Positions 22,729-33,825 are shown, counted from the stretch's first letter. The stretch is DNA of 64,000 nucleotides from Phlegmacium glaucopus (GCA_015039465.1 MU130532.1:541582-605581); one strand, 5' to 3'. Notes: a model not told the origin generated them from the letters alone. Made by a program: numbers and translations.

Positions 22729-25071
22729 ATGTCCTCTCAGCTCTTCCCCGCTGGAACAAGACACAAACCAAAGCTGCAACGAGTCTTACCCAAACGAACC
22801 TCCCAACTCTCAAGCGCTCAACGTGAAGCTATCAAAAAGGAGGTTGACGACCTTCCCAACCTCATCAAAATAAATTATACAGGATGGAAGGATGGTGCTA
22901 AGGAGTTTCAGCTATCAGCCATTGCAGCACAGGTTTGTGGGACAGATGTTCTGCTTCAAGCAGCTACAGGATCTGGGAAAACTGGCATCGCAGCAGCCCC
23001 ACATCTTCTACCTTCAAGTGAAGGAAAGGTTACTCTATTTGTTTCCCCTCTTCTCGCACTCCAGGAGGAACAGGTATGACACCCTAGTATCTGCTCTATG
23101 AACACTGACTGAATTAAATTGATGATCCAGGTTTCAACATTCAAGGAGGAATTTAAACTTTCCGCAACTGCTATCAACAGTGCAAATGGAGGATGCAGCC
23201 CAAACACGATGGAGGTAGTACCATCCCCAAGTTTACCTTGTTGTATTCTGATTAACTTAACTTTTTATCCAGGATGTAGTGACCGGCAAACATCAAATTG
23301 TAATACTGTCCCCCGAGATGCTCCTCTCTCGCCGTTTTATTGATGGTGTACTTCGAAAACCTGAATTTGGATCCCGATGTCTATCAGTCTTTATTGATGA
23401 AGCCCATTGTATTTCACACTGGGGTAATTCTTTCCGCAAGAAGTATGCATCGTTAGGGATTGTTCGTGCATTTTTACCAAGGGACACGCCTATTGTTGCG
23501 GTCAGTGCTACCTTGACCCCTCGCGTCAAAGACGACCTAATAACCAAGCTCCAACTTGGCAACAACCATCTCTATCTCAATATTGGCAATGAACGCCCCA
23601 ACATCGCACAAGTTGTTCGTGCAATGGAACATCCAATGAATACTTTTCGTGACCTCAACTTTCTTGTGCCCGAGAACATGACCATGCGAGATGACATCAA
23701 AAAGGGATTCGTTTATATTGACGATATCAAGGAAGGCGGGATGGCAACTGATTATCTCAACACTCGCATCTGTGATGATCTTCGGTCAGAAGGACTTGTG
23801 CACCCATACAATGCATCAATGTCAAAGAAATACAGGAAGGTGGTTATGGATCTATTTAGAACAGGTATTGTGCGCATCCTAATTTGCACAGATGCTGCCA
23901 GGATGGTGAGTTCCTGGGTTTAATGATCAATAAGACTTGACTTACTTTGGGTCAATAGGGATGCAACATCCCTGATATTGATGTTGTTGTACAGTGGAAG
24001 ACACCACGCGACCTGTCATCATGGGTGCAACGTGCTGGTCGTGCTGCAAGAGGGCCAGGCCACCAGGGTCTGGCAGTCATGATCGTCGAAAAGTCCGCCT
24101 TTGAGGTTGTATCAGCACCAACAGATGGTCTCGAGGACAGAGGATTAAACTCACCTGATCGGCAACCAAGCAAGGCTTCTTCGGGTTGGGGAAGGGGCAT
24201 TCAAGGTCGTGGTAGATTTTGGGGTGGACAGCGAGGCAGTGGTGTGAAAGGAGGAGCTGCATATGGCATCTTACGCGGTTCAAAGCGAGGTCAGCATAGT
24301 GGAACACATGATATTTCTGGCGAAACAAGGGCTGAACCACATGGGGCTGTGGAAAGCGCACCAAAGGAAGGTCTGTATCTATATATTCAAACGAGCAAAT
24401 GCCGACGGATAAAAGTCTTCAAGAACACACCTTCTGGTTAGTGGTGGATTGAGAATACAAGCAAAAAAAGTGACATACCATTTTGTTGCACAGTGATAAT
24501 CTTGGAGCGATGTTGCGACCGATGCAACCCAAAGTTATTTGATGAAACACACCCTGGAAAACCAATTTTGGCCTCTCGAACTCGCACCACAAAGAAAGGA
24601 CCTCCTCAAGATTGCGTACGCGAGGCCCTCTATGCATGGCGATTATCCATCAAGCGCGAGCTGTATGGAAGGGCATTGTGGGGTGCACATGCAATACTCG
24701 ACGATATACACTGTGAGATGCTGGCATCAGTTGGGCCTATCAAGACAAGCGAGCAACTTGCCTTGTTGCTGGAGAACACTTGGGCAAGATGGAGTGTCCT
24801 CAGGGAACGTCTCTTTGCCATGATGGTCAATTTCCAGATGACAGAACTAGAACCTGCAAAACCTGCTGCAAAACGATCATCAACAATGGCCCTGGATCCC
24901 AATGAACTCAACGCACCTGCAGCCAAGCGTGCCAAACAACCGAGTGTCAACACTGCTTCCCAAACCAATCCCCGAGTGTCGATGCCATCGAAGAAGCGAC
25001 AGGAAGTACTGCCAGCCGTGTTTCCACCATCAAGCTATGACTCGTTCTTCTCCTCATTTAGTCGTTCATGA
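22729..25071 (+). CDS. RecQ-family DNA helicase of the element
   Basis: Five exons, 22729-23073, 23131-23214, 23273-23905, 23959-24436 and 24494-25071, give about 705 residues. Helicase motifs in order: the Q-motif region (FQLSAIAAQV), motif I ATGSGKTG, motif Ia VSPLLALQEEQV, motif II FIDEAHCISHWG, motif III AVSATLTP, motif V region TDAARMGCNIPD and motif VI VQRAGRAARG. A RecQ-type zinc module follows (CRRI...CCDRC). A Gly/Arg-rich insert lies between motif VI and the zinc module. RecQ enzymes unwind DNA 3' to 5'. Inside a mobile unit it could open ends or repair gaps, which is inference. The last exon ends 91 bases before the right TIR. RecQ genes are also amplified near fungal telomeres, so an alternative origin is a telomere-linked helicase. 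Confidence 0.85.
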
Positions 25072-25162
25072 GTGGGGGTTGGATGGTCACAATGGTGGAA
25101 ATTGACATGCGATATGCGCATACTCAAAACATTAGCATGATTTTTCGGATGGATTTTTCATC

Positions 25163-25377
25163 GCACGGACCCAAATGCGATGACGACGGAGTAAAAACAG
25201 AAATTTTGGAAAAAATGTTGTATACTCTTTATCACTCAAAATTGAAATGCAAAAAGAAAACATATATTCAATTTTAGGCGTTTTTTTTTGACCTTGAAGT
25301 CATTTTTCGACGAAGTGACCACCTCTGAATTGGCGGGGAAAAATCTCACCCGCCAAAAGGGCGACGAGAACGCCCAG
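25163..25377 (-). repeat. Right terminal inverted repeat (aligned core)
   Basis: Inverse copy of 18799-19010. The outer part 25378-25482 contains a perfect 10-bp hairpin, ATTGTCACTC at 25417-25426 and GAGTGACAAT at 25434-25443 with a 7-base loop, and two CTCGCGAG palindromes. These may be protein-binding sites. Confidence 0.9.
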
Positions 25378-25482
25378 TCCGCTCGCGAGCTCGCTCCTTC
25401 CAAAGTCATGTGCTTGATTGTCACTCGTCATAAGAGTGACAATCCGAATAGAGCTCGCGAGTGTGACAGGCTTGAGAGTCTA

Positions 25483-25491
25483 GGGCCCTAC
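25483..25491. repeat. Right target-site duplication GGGCCCTAC
   Basis: Direct copy of 18710-18718. A tenth matching T follows here, but on the left that T is the first base of the element. Confidence 0.65.
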
Positions 25492-25594
25492 TTACCTTAG
25501 TGTTACCTGAAGTCACATGTATGTCACATCACATGACATTTGCTTAATGTTAATGCTCAATTGACAATACACTACAAAGCCTTTAGTATAGACG

Positions 25595-27141
25595 ATGCCA
25601 GCAGACAAGCTCTTAACCGATCTCCATATTTCGTACATCCAAGAACTTGGAAAGGCGAGTGTTTCTTCTTGTACAGGCTTTTCTTGTTTTTCATTATGAA
25701 CCTTGTTAACTTACTGGCTGGTACCACCTTTACAGAACAAAGATGATCTCACCTACCATCTTACTGCTCACTTGAGGCTTAACGCTGTTTATTGGGGCTT
25801 TACTGCGCTTTGTATTCTTGGTCACCCCGAAGCACTAAGCAGAGATGAGATGATCGACTTCGTGATGAGTTGTTGGGACGAGGAGGCAGGTATTGTCACC
25901 ATTTCATTTCCTCCTAATCTTCCAGACCTTTATGGTTCAGATTAAATTGCTGATATCATTTGTCGTGGTGCTTTTGCCATCATACAGGAGCATTCGGTGC
26001 CCACCCCGACCATGATGCCCACCTTCTCTCTACTTTGAGCGCGATTCAGATATTGGTCACGCAGGATGCATTGGATAGGATGGACAAAGATCGAGTGGTC
26101 AAATGTGATTCCATCCAACACGCCCTTTTCCCCCATCTAATCTAATGCTACATACATACAACACCAGTCATACTGTCACTACAACAACCCTCCGGTGTAT
26201 TCGCAGGCGATGCTTTCGGGGAAACAGACACGCGATTCTTATACTGTGCTGTCAACGCTCTATCCTTGTTAGGTCGGCTGGATGAAATGAATAAAGTCAA
26301 AGCGGTAGAGTATATTGAGCGGTGCAAAAATTATGACGGAGGGTTTGGAAGTAGCGTTGGTGCTGAGAGCCATGCTGCGCAAGGTATGCTGGCATTCCTG
26401 ACTTCGATTATCAATCTCATCATCTTTTCTATCTTGTTTTACGGTCCTTATCATCATTTAACGGCCATACACAGTATTTGTATGTGTAGCAGCGCTTGCG
26501 ATCCTGGACCGGTTAGACGCGGTAGATGTCGACACTCTAGCTTGGTGGTTATCCGAGCGGCAGCTGCCTAGTGGAGGATTGAATGGACGGCCAGAAAAAC
26601 TTGAAGATGTGAGTCGTTTCGTTCTCCCTCAAGTCATGTTTCCACATGTACCATCGCGGCGGCGGGTTTCTACGCTGTACGGCGCTGATTATTCTGTTTC
26701 ATTAGGTCTGTTATAGCTTTTGGGTACTCTCCGCACTGTCAATTTTGAATAAGGTGTCATCTATCAACGCGGACAAGCTGTCTTCCTTTATTTTATCTGC
26801 CCAGGTGGGTGTTTTATGATTCAATGCCTCCCACACATGCAACCCACGTGTTCACCGTTCCATTTAAATCATTCATTTCAGGACCTCGAGGGCGGTGGTA
26901 TCGCCGATAGACCTGGGGATATGGTGGACGTATTCCACACGCATTTCGGTATTGCGGGTATGTATGAGTCAGTTTTGTAGAGTTGGTGCGTTCCCTCTGA
27001 TATGTGTTACAACAAGGGTTATCTATCCTGGGATATCCTGGTTTGGTTGACCTGGATCCTGTTTATTGCATGCCTGCGAGCGTTATTGAAGCCAAAGGTT
27101 TGCGGAAAGCATGGAAAGCACTTGAGAGGAGACAATCGTAG
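25595..27141 (+). CDS. BET2: Rab geranylgeranyltransferase beta subunit
   Basis: Eight exons, 25595-25654, 25736-25889, 25988-26104, 26168-26383, 26475-26608, 26706-26804, 26882-26957 and 27017-27141, give 326 residues, close to yeast Bet2 (325). Prenyltransferase repeats are clear: [70 protein letters not shown] and [20 protein letters not shown]. Zinc ligands are the D and C of LEDVC and the H of FHTHFG. With the alpha subunit and REP it puts geranylgeranyl groups on Rab GTPases for vesicle traffic. The first intron is GC-AG (AAAG|GCGAGT), needed to keep LGK-NKDDL in frame. Confidence 0.92.
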
Positions 27142-27524
27142 GTTTGACGGCGTCACAGCGTCAGGTAAGAGGAGGCCGCGATAAGAATATCTGGAAGCGT
27201 TTGTTGATCTTTCTGTTTTTCAAGTCATGAAGAGTGTAGATGATGGTCAGTAGACATCATCGTAATGGAGATCTAAGTCGAGGCGACGAATCCGCCTCAG
27301 TACGGCAAGAATCTACTACCAAACCCACAAGCTTAACTGTATTATCACTCAGCGAAATTATATCGAAAGTCCGGTTGCGCATATGTAGCTAGAAAGGAGA
27401 ATAAAAGTGATGTATTCCTACAAATCGTTAGAGCTGTGAATACAACAAGTACAACACTAGGATTTGGAAGATGAGATTTAAATCTGAAGATCTGAAATCC
27501 GAGCCGTAACCTTGGTCTGAGATG

Positions 27525-27740
27525 ACGATTTTTTTTGGTGCGAGTTCAAGCAAGGTCTTGGGAACGTGACATTCAAAAGGCCATTTCCCATGGTCGCCTT
27601 GATATGCCCATCCCGTGCAATGATAGAAGCCACGATATTTATACTAGAAGATTAGAAAGATGTACAGGATATCACTATGAGCACTCTGCTGAAATGTCGA
27701 GAATGGGAGTATTTCCATATATGGAAGATGTGGCTTGTGT
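27525..27740 (-). pseudogene. Deleted Hsp20 copy (unit 0)
   Basis: The last coding exon survives in altered form (GCACCAAAAAAAATCGTC and neighbours, 27525-27620 on the minus strand). The conserved upstream block lies only about 90 bases away at 27700-27735, so the first two exons and their introns have been deleted. Confidence 0.7.
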
Positions 27741-28183
27741 GCAGAAAGGAACGGAGGCATGGCCTTGCTGGAATAAATTCTGGAATATGGTAAATTAGGT
27801 GCCGAACTTGAGGTAGTACTGTGCAGTTGTGAGAAATTTTCTCAAGCAATTGAAAAGTATCACCAGTCCGAATAATTTGTCAATCGTCTCGTTTGGATTG
27901 ACCGAGCCTAGAGAATCTCGTTGATGAAAGAGTTCTGAGTCCGAGTATGCATTGTATTGATAGGTATCAACGGTAAATTTAGAAGTCAACTTGAACATTA
28001 TTGCATCATGTTTACACATAGAAGGAGAAAGCTAAACTGTATTATCACTGTTGTACTACATGTCCAAATTATATCTAAAGCCTGTACATAGAAAAAAAGG
28101 AAATCAAATAACGCTACAAGTTGTTGAAGTTACGAATATAAGTACAATAGTAGGAACGGTTGAAGTCCGAGTCGTAACCCTTT

Positions 28184-28758
28184 TTATAGGTCTGAGACGG
28201 CGATCTTCTTTGGTGCGAGTTCAGGCAAGGTCTTGGGGAACGTAACAGTCAGAAGTCCATTTTCCATGGTTGCTTTGATCTGTTCATCCTGTGTAATCAT
28301 ATAACTCAATCGACATTCATTACACTGGATTTAAAAAACAATCGCATACCTTTACACCTTGCGGGAGCTGAAGGGTGCGCGAGAACTTGCCAAAGAGGCG
28401 TTCACGCAGGGTATAACCGTTCTCCGCATGTTCTTCAGACTTCTTAGTCTCAGCAGAAACAGTTAATTTTCCGTTCTGGAAGCTGAGCTGGACGTCGTCC
28501 TTCGAGACTCCGGGAAACTCGAAGGTTGCTGTTGCAATGTTCTTTTCTGTGTCTTCATGCAGATTCAGTCTACATTCAACGAGATCCGGTGTTATACTAA
28601 GTTGAATATAAATTGTTGATATGGATATGTGCCTACCTCGGTTTGAAAGATCTGATTGCGCCGTTGCGAGCTGCTTTACCCTGCTGCAAGAGCGAGGGGT
28701 CGTTCAAGAGACGCTCGACTTCAAAGTAGAATGGCTCGTAAAAGATGTAGTTAGACAT
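28184..28758 (-). CDS. Small heat-shock protein Hsp20, copy 1
   Basis: Exons 28758-28637, 28569-28350 and 28288-28184 give 148 residues. The alpha-crystallin domain spans about 40-148: LNLHEDTEKN, FEFPGVSKDDVQLSFQNGK, and the beta-strand 8-9 region MENGLLTVTFPK. The C-terminal PKKIAVSDL lacks a strict I-x-I. Hsp20 proteins hold unfolding proteins in large oligomers during heat or stress. A TATA box (TATAAAT) lies about 105 bases upstream of the ATG, and an HSE-containing block is at 28966-29004. Confidence 0.92.
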
Positions 28759-28965
28759 TGTAGTATTAGTAGTGGAGTGGTGAGTGGGATATGAAGTTGT
28801 GATTCGAATTGTTGCCTGTGTTTTGTGAATGTTGGTGAATGAGACGCTTCGACGATTGCAGCATTTATACCTTTCGAAAAGAGGCTTACACATCTACCGC
28901 AGCTAGACGCGTAATGCTCGCCCAAGTTCTCATATCGTCGGGATAGTACGAGTACATTGTGGAAA

Positions 28966-29004
28966 GTTCCAGAATGGGATGGTTTCCATAAATGGAAAGT
29001 GTGG
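28966..29004 (-). promoter_or_regulatory. Conserved Hsp20 upstream block with heat-shock element
   Basis: GTTCCAGAATGGGATGG then TTTCCATAAATGGAAAG. TTCnnGAA is a heat-shock-factor core, and CCATAAATGG is an inverted repeat. The same block recurs at 27700-27735, 30626-30664, 32130-32167 and 33791-33825, about 196-232 bases from each intact ATG. Confidence 0.75.
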
Positions 29005-29874
29005 CTCGTTGCCGAGCACGCGTGGCCTTTGCTGGAACTGACGAGAAATCCTTAGTTAAAACAACTACTGAAGTGATGTCAATTAAGGAGCGAATTTGAG
29101 ATGTAGAGTTATGAGGAAATTATCAAGCAATCGAACAAGTAGCATTAGTCGAACATTGACAATAGTAGTGGTCAATGATTCAAAGTACGGTTTGGGACCT
29201 TGGGTACGGCTGAATAATGGTGCTCAAGAATCACGGAGAGAATAGTCGGATTATCTGGGCTCAATAATCACCAACCAAAATCGCCTACTTTGACCGCTAC
29301 TAATCATCTCATTTGGATTGGCGTCTTCTGGCGATCATATTTTAATAGCTAGGCCCATATCTTAAAATTCCTGCTCTGGATTTGGATACTTAGCCTCTGG
29401 GTTGTCTATGTCTAGGGACAACCTGGACCCATTAATGAGATCATTCAATCTGAGCGCTCTTGAAAATTTTAACCGATCTTAGAGTCTTGAATCAGCCACT
29501 GGCAAGGGCGGTAGTATTAAATATTAAATACCCTATGTAGGTCAACTTAGTGTCAACTTCAAGCTGGCTTGGTAGCACAGAGCTTCCATTACATTGCAGA
29601 AGCCGTTGAGGATTTGACCATGAAGGTTCCGGAAATAGCATACTTCATTGTACATATTCTTGGAAGTCATTCAAGTTGACATCATCGTATTATATTTACA
29701 CATAGAAGGGGGGGAGCTAAACTGTATTATCACTGCGGTACTCCACGTCCAAATTATATCGAAAGCCTGATTATGAAAAGAAAATATCGCTACAAGTTGC
29801 GAATACAAGTGCAATACTAGGAATTGCGGAATGAAAATAGATGTTGAACCTTGAAGTCCGAGCCGTATCCATTT
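29005..29874. other. Spacer between Hsp20 units
   Basis: No gene. The 3' flank of each unit carries the same landmark, AAACTGTATTATCACT with ATTATAT(C)GAAAG, at 27333, 28031, 29711 and, changed, at 31196 and 32842. This shows that whole segments, not only coding parts, were duplicated. Confidence 0.7.
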
Positions 29875-30430
29875 TCATAGGTGTGAGACGACGATCTTCT
29901 TTGGTGCGAGTTCAGGCAAGGTGCTAGGGAACGTGACAGTCAAAAGTCCATTTTCCATGGTCGCTTTGATCTGTTCATCCTATGTAATCATAGAACTCAG
30001 TCGACATTCATTACAGTAGATTTAGAAAAGAACCACATACCTGCACACCTTCAGGGAGCTGAATGGTGCGCGAAAACTTGCCATAGAGGCGTTCACGCAA
30101 GGCATAACCATTCTCTGCATGTTCTTCAGACTTCTTAGTCTCCGCAGAAACGGTTAATTTTCCGTTCTGGAAGTTGATCTGAACGTCATCCTTTGAGACT
30201 CCTGGAAACTCGAAGGTTGCTGTTACAATGTTCTTTTCTTTATCTTCATGCAGATCCAGTCTATATTCGGTTTTGGAATAAGTGGAGTATAAATCGTTGA
30301 TATGGATATGTGCTTACCTCGGTTTGAAAGATCTGATTGCGCCGTTGCGACCCTGCTGCAAGAGTGAGGGGTCATTCAGGAGACGCTCGAATTCGAAGTA
30401 GAATGGCTCGTAAAAGATGCAGTTAGACAT
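29875..30430 (-). CDS. Small heat-shock protein Hsp20, copy 2
   Basis: Exons 30430-30318, 30260-30041 and 29979-29875 give 145 residues. It is nearly the same as copy 1 but lacks three residues in the N-terminal arm (LQQG-RNGAI where copy 1 has LQQGKAARNGAI). Conserved core segments are FEFPGVSKDDVQINFQNGK and MENGLLTVTFPSTLPEL. It ends IVVSHL. Introns are 57 and 61 nt at the same places as in copy 1. The upstream block is at 30626-30664 and the TATA box near 30525. Confidence 0.92.
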
Positions 30431-30625
30431 TGTAGTAGTGTGATGAGTGTGAGATGTTGTGATTCGAATTGTTGCCTGTGTTTTGGGACTGTTGGTGAAT
30501 GAAAAGCTTCGATGATTGCAGCATTTATACCTTTTGCAAAGAGGATTACACATCTACCGCAGCTAGACGCGTAATGCTTGCGCAAGTCCTCATATGGTCG
30601 GGATAGTATGAGTATGTTGTGGAAA

Positions 30626-30664
30626 GTTCCAGAATGGGACGGCTTCCATAAATGGAAAGTGTGG
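30626..30664 (-). promoter_or_regulatory. Upstream heat-shock block of Hsp20 copy 2
   Basis: GTTCCAGAATGGGACGG then CTTCCATAAATGGAAAG, 196 bases before the ATG. Confidence 0.75.
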
Positions 30665-31357
30665 CATCCGAGTTGTTGACGCGTGGCTTTTTGCTGGAAC
30701 CGACGAGAAATCCTTAGTTAAAACAAGTGCTAGAAAAAGATCAATTAATAAGGCGTACATATTACATATTTGAATATAGTGCAATTGTGAGGAATGCTCA
30801 AGTAATTGACAAAGTAGTACATATGACAATTACTAATGGCAGTTAATCGAGTCTAGAGTGTCTTAGGTCTGGCGACTCGGACCAGAATTTAAATTACTTG
30901 CATTGTAATTTCTGCCTCCTAATTATGTATAACTTTGTTCTGAAAATGAACCTAATCTTGAATATAAATCTTCACGTTTTCAAGCTTCAAACTTAAGTGT
31001 TAGAAAAATGTTAGTAAGACGATGAGTCGCAGATTCACTGCTGAAAGTGTACTGAAAGCAGGAGACGGGACTGCTTCTTATGATATTGGGTTCGGGAAAT
31101 TTTAAATCCTGGGTATCAACTTTGGCCATCTTTTGTACTACACTTTATTACGCATACGGCCAATAGACGCATTTGAAATTTAATACAGACGTGCTAGTAA
31201 ATTGTATTATCATATTTGAGTTCTATACGGCAAAAATTGTATCGAAAGCCCGATCGAGCGCATGTAGCAGAATAAGAGGATTATATGATATATATCTACG
31301 AGGTTGCTGAAGTTGTGAATACAAGTACAATGATTGAAGTCCGAGTCGTAAACCTTT

Positions 31358-31922
31358 TTATAGTTGTGAGACGACGATCTTCTTTGGTGCGAGTTCAGGC
31401 AAGGTCTTGGGGAACGTGACAGTCAAAAGTCCATTTTCCATGGCTGCTTTGATCTGTTCATCCTGTTCATTCATAGGATTCAGTCGACGTTTCATTACAG
31501 TAGATTTAGAAAAGAACGCATACCTGCACACCTTGCGGGAGCTGAAGGGTGCGCGAGAACTTGCCGTAGAGGCGTTCACGCAAGGCGTAACCGTTCTCCA
31601 CATGTTCTTCAGACTTCTTAGTCTCAGCAGATACGGTTAATTTTCCGTTCTGGAAGTCGAGCTGGACGTCGTCCTTTGAGACTCCAGGCAACTCGAAGGT
31701 TGCTGTTACGAGATTCTTTTCTGCGTCTTCATGCAGATCCAGTCTGCATTCAACAATATATTAAGTGGAATATAAATTATTGATATGGATATCTGCCTAC
31801 CTCGGTTTGAAGGATCTGATTGTGCTGTTACGAGCTGCTTTACCCTGCTGCAAGAGTGAGGGGTCGTTCAAGAGACGCTCGACTTCAAAATAAAATGGCT
31901 CGTAAAAGATGGAGTTAAACAT
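31358..31922 (-). CDS. Small heat-shock protein Hsp20, copy 3
   Basis: Exons 31922-31801, 31743-31524 and 31462-31358 give 148 residues. N-terminal arm MFNSIFYEPFYFEVER; core FELPGVSKDDVQLDFQNGK; end IVVSQL. The 3' acceptor of intron 2 (ATGAACAG|GATGAACAG) is a local duplication of GATGAACAG sequence. Upstream block at 32130-32167. Confidence 0.92.
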
Positions 31923-32129
31923 TGTAGTAGTAGTAGTCGTGTGATGGGTGGGATATGAAGTTGTGATTTGAATTGTTGCCTGTGTTTTGTGAATGTTGGT
32001 GAATGAGACGCTTCGACAGTTGCAGCATTTATACCTTTCGAAAAAAGGCTTACACATCTACCGCAGTTAGACGCGTAATGCTCTCCCAAGTCCTCATATG
32101 GTCGGGATAGTATAAGTAGGTTGTAGAAA

Positions 32130-32167
32130 GTTCCAGAATGGGATGTTTCCAAAAATGGAAAGTGTGG
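32130..32167 (-). promoter_or_regulatory. Upstream heat-shock block of Hsp20 copy 3
   Basis: GTTCCAGAATGGGATG then TTTCCAAAAATGGAAAG; one base shorter than in copies 1 and 2. Confidence 0.75.
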
Positions 32168-33003
32168 CTCGCACGCGTGGCTTTTGCTGAGAAATCCTTA
32201 GTTAAATAAAGCAAGTACTAGAATAAGGGCAATGAATACCTTGATCTGTTGTAATTGTGATGCATGCTTAAAAGTAGCACGAGTCATATGGCAATCAGTA
32301 GTTTAGCAAATAGTTTTTTCCGCTTGTGCAAGTGAGAAAAACCCAGGCTCTTGAACTCTCTTGAACTTGAAAAAGCTGACAGATTTTTACGCTATTATTT
32401 TATTTTGTTTTCCCCAGAATTTCGTTCTGTTTTTGGTCATCACTTTCTTTCCAAAAGTGAGAAATTTATATCCAGAAGAATGTTGAATTCTCCACAAAGG
32501 TAAAAGGCAGGAAAGGTGAGAAAGTAAATTGCTAACTTACTGATGCCGCCTTTGACCGAGTCTAGCGACTCGGACCAGGAATTTAAACTACTTGCATCGT
32601 AATTTCTCCTAACGATGTAGAATTTTATTCTCCAAATATTGAATATAAATTTCACGTCTCAAGTCTTAGTAAAATGTTGATAAGTGATGATGAGTAGTCC
32701 GTCCCAAAAGCAACTTGAAGAGAGCTCGGGACTGCTTATGATTTTTTTTGGGAATTTTAAACCGTGACTTCAGCCATTCTTTGAACTGCACTTTATGCAT
32801 GTGGGCCATAAATGTAATTAAAATTTCCTACAGATGTGCTAGTAAAGTGCTATACGGCAAAGATTGTATCGAAAGCCTGATCGTGCATACGTAGCAGTAT
32901 AAGAGGGTTAAATGATATATCTACAAGTTGCTAAAGGTGCGAATACAACTATAATACTAGAAATGATTAAACTTGGAGGTCCGAGTCGTAACTCTTTTTA
33001 TAA

Positions 33004-33559
33004 TTATGAGATGATAATCTTTTTTGGTGCGAGTTCAGGCAAGGTCTTGGGGAATGTGACAGTCAAAAGTCCATTTTCCATGGTTGCTTTGATCTGTTCA
33101 TCCTGTTAATTCATAGAATTCAGTCGACATTCATTACAGTAGATTTAGAAAAAACCCGCGTACCTTTACACCTTGTGGGAGCTGAATGGTGCGCGAGGCC
33201 TCGCCATAGAGGCATTCACGTAAGAGATAATTGTTCTCCGCAAGTTCTTCAGACTTCCTAGTCTCTGCAGAAACGGTTAATTTTCCGTTCTGGAAGTTGA
33301 GCTGAACGTCATCCTTTGAGACTCCAGGTAACTCGAAGGTTGCTGTAACAAGGTTCTTTTCTGTGTCTTCGTGAAGATCCAGTCTATATCCGGTGATAAA
33401 TTAAATAATATATAAGTTGATGATATGAATATATGCTTACCTCGGTATAGATCCGATTGCGCCGTTGCAAGCTGATTTACCCTGATAGAGGAACCAGCTG
33501 TCTGCTATGAGAGTTGCTACATCACAGTTGGATGGCTCGTAAGATGTGTGGTTAGACAT
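33004..33559 (-). CDS. Small heat-shock protein Hsp20, copy 4 (divergent)
   Basis: Exons 33559-33441, 33383-33164 and 33102-33004 give 145 residues. The alpha-crystallin core is kept (FELPGVSKDDVQLNFQNGK, MENGLLTVTFPK). The N-terminal arm is very different: MSNHTSYEPSNCDVATL replaces MSNYIFYEPFYFEVERL. KFSRT has become EASRT and the C-terminus stops two residues early (KKIIIS). All splice sites still work, so it could be expressed, with changed oligomer contacts or on its way to becoming a pseudogene. Confidence 0.8.
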
Positions 33560-33790
33560 TGTAGTACTAGTAGTAGTCGATAATACTCGATATGAGGTGG
33601 TAATTCGAATCCTTGCCTGGGTTTTGTGAATGTTGGTGAATGAGAAGCTTCGATGATTGGATTATTTATACCTTTTGCAAAGGGGCTTACAAATGTGGCG
33701 CAGCTAGACGCGTAATACTTGCCCAAGGTCGGATAGTCTCGTACCAAGATCGTCCACATGTGTTTTGGCCTACAAGGTCGGGTTAGGATA

Positions 33791-33825
33791 GTTCCAGAAT
33801 GGTTTCCATAAATGGAAAACGTGGC
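33791..33825 (-). promoter_or_regulatory. Upstream heat-shock block of Hsp20 copy 4
   Basis: GTTCCAGAATGG then TTTCCATAAATGGAAAA, with five bases lost between the two halves compared with copy 1. Confidence 0.65.

Larger units (their letters stand above)
18719..25482. mobile_element. 6.76-kb RecQ/DUF6589 element with long terminal inverted repeats
   Basis: Ends are TAGGCTC on the left and, inverted, TAGACTC on the right. Subterminal segments 18799-19010 and 25163-25377 are inverted copies of each other with about a dozen differences over roughly 213 positions by eye. The 9 bases GGGCCCTAC lie directly outside both ends in the same orientation. Inside are only two genes, transcribed away from each other: DUF6589 leftward and RecQ helicase rightward. 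Their stops lie close to the inner TIR edges. TIRs plus a target duplication indicate a cut-and-paste-like DNA element. Long TIRs and 9 bp resemble Mutator-like elements, but no MULE transposase is present. Confidence 0.75.

Noticed and set aside
22729..25071. RecQ gene as part of a Helitron
   Set aside because: No Rep/HUH motif, no CTRR end or terminal hairpin layout; the unit has TIRs and a target duplication, which Helitrons lack.
18710..25491. GGGCCC as the inverted terminus of the RecQ unit
   Set aside because: GGGCCC is a palindrome, so it fits either orientation, but the full GGGCCCTAC is in direct orientation at both ends and is present in the older element's other arm.
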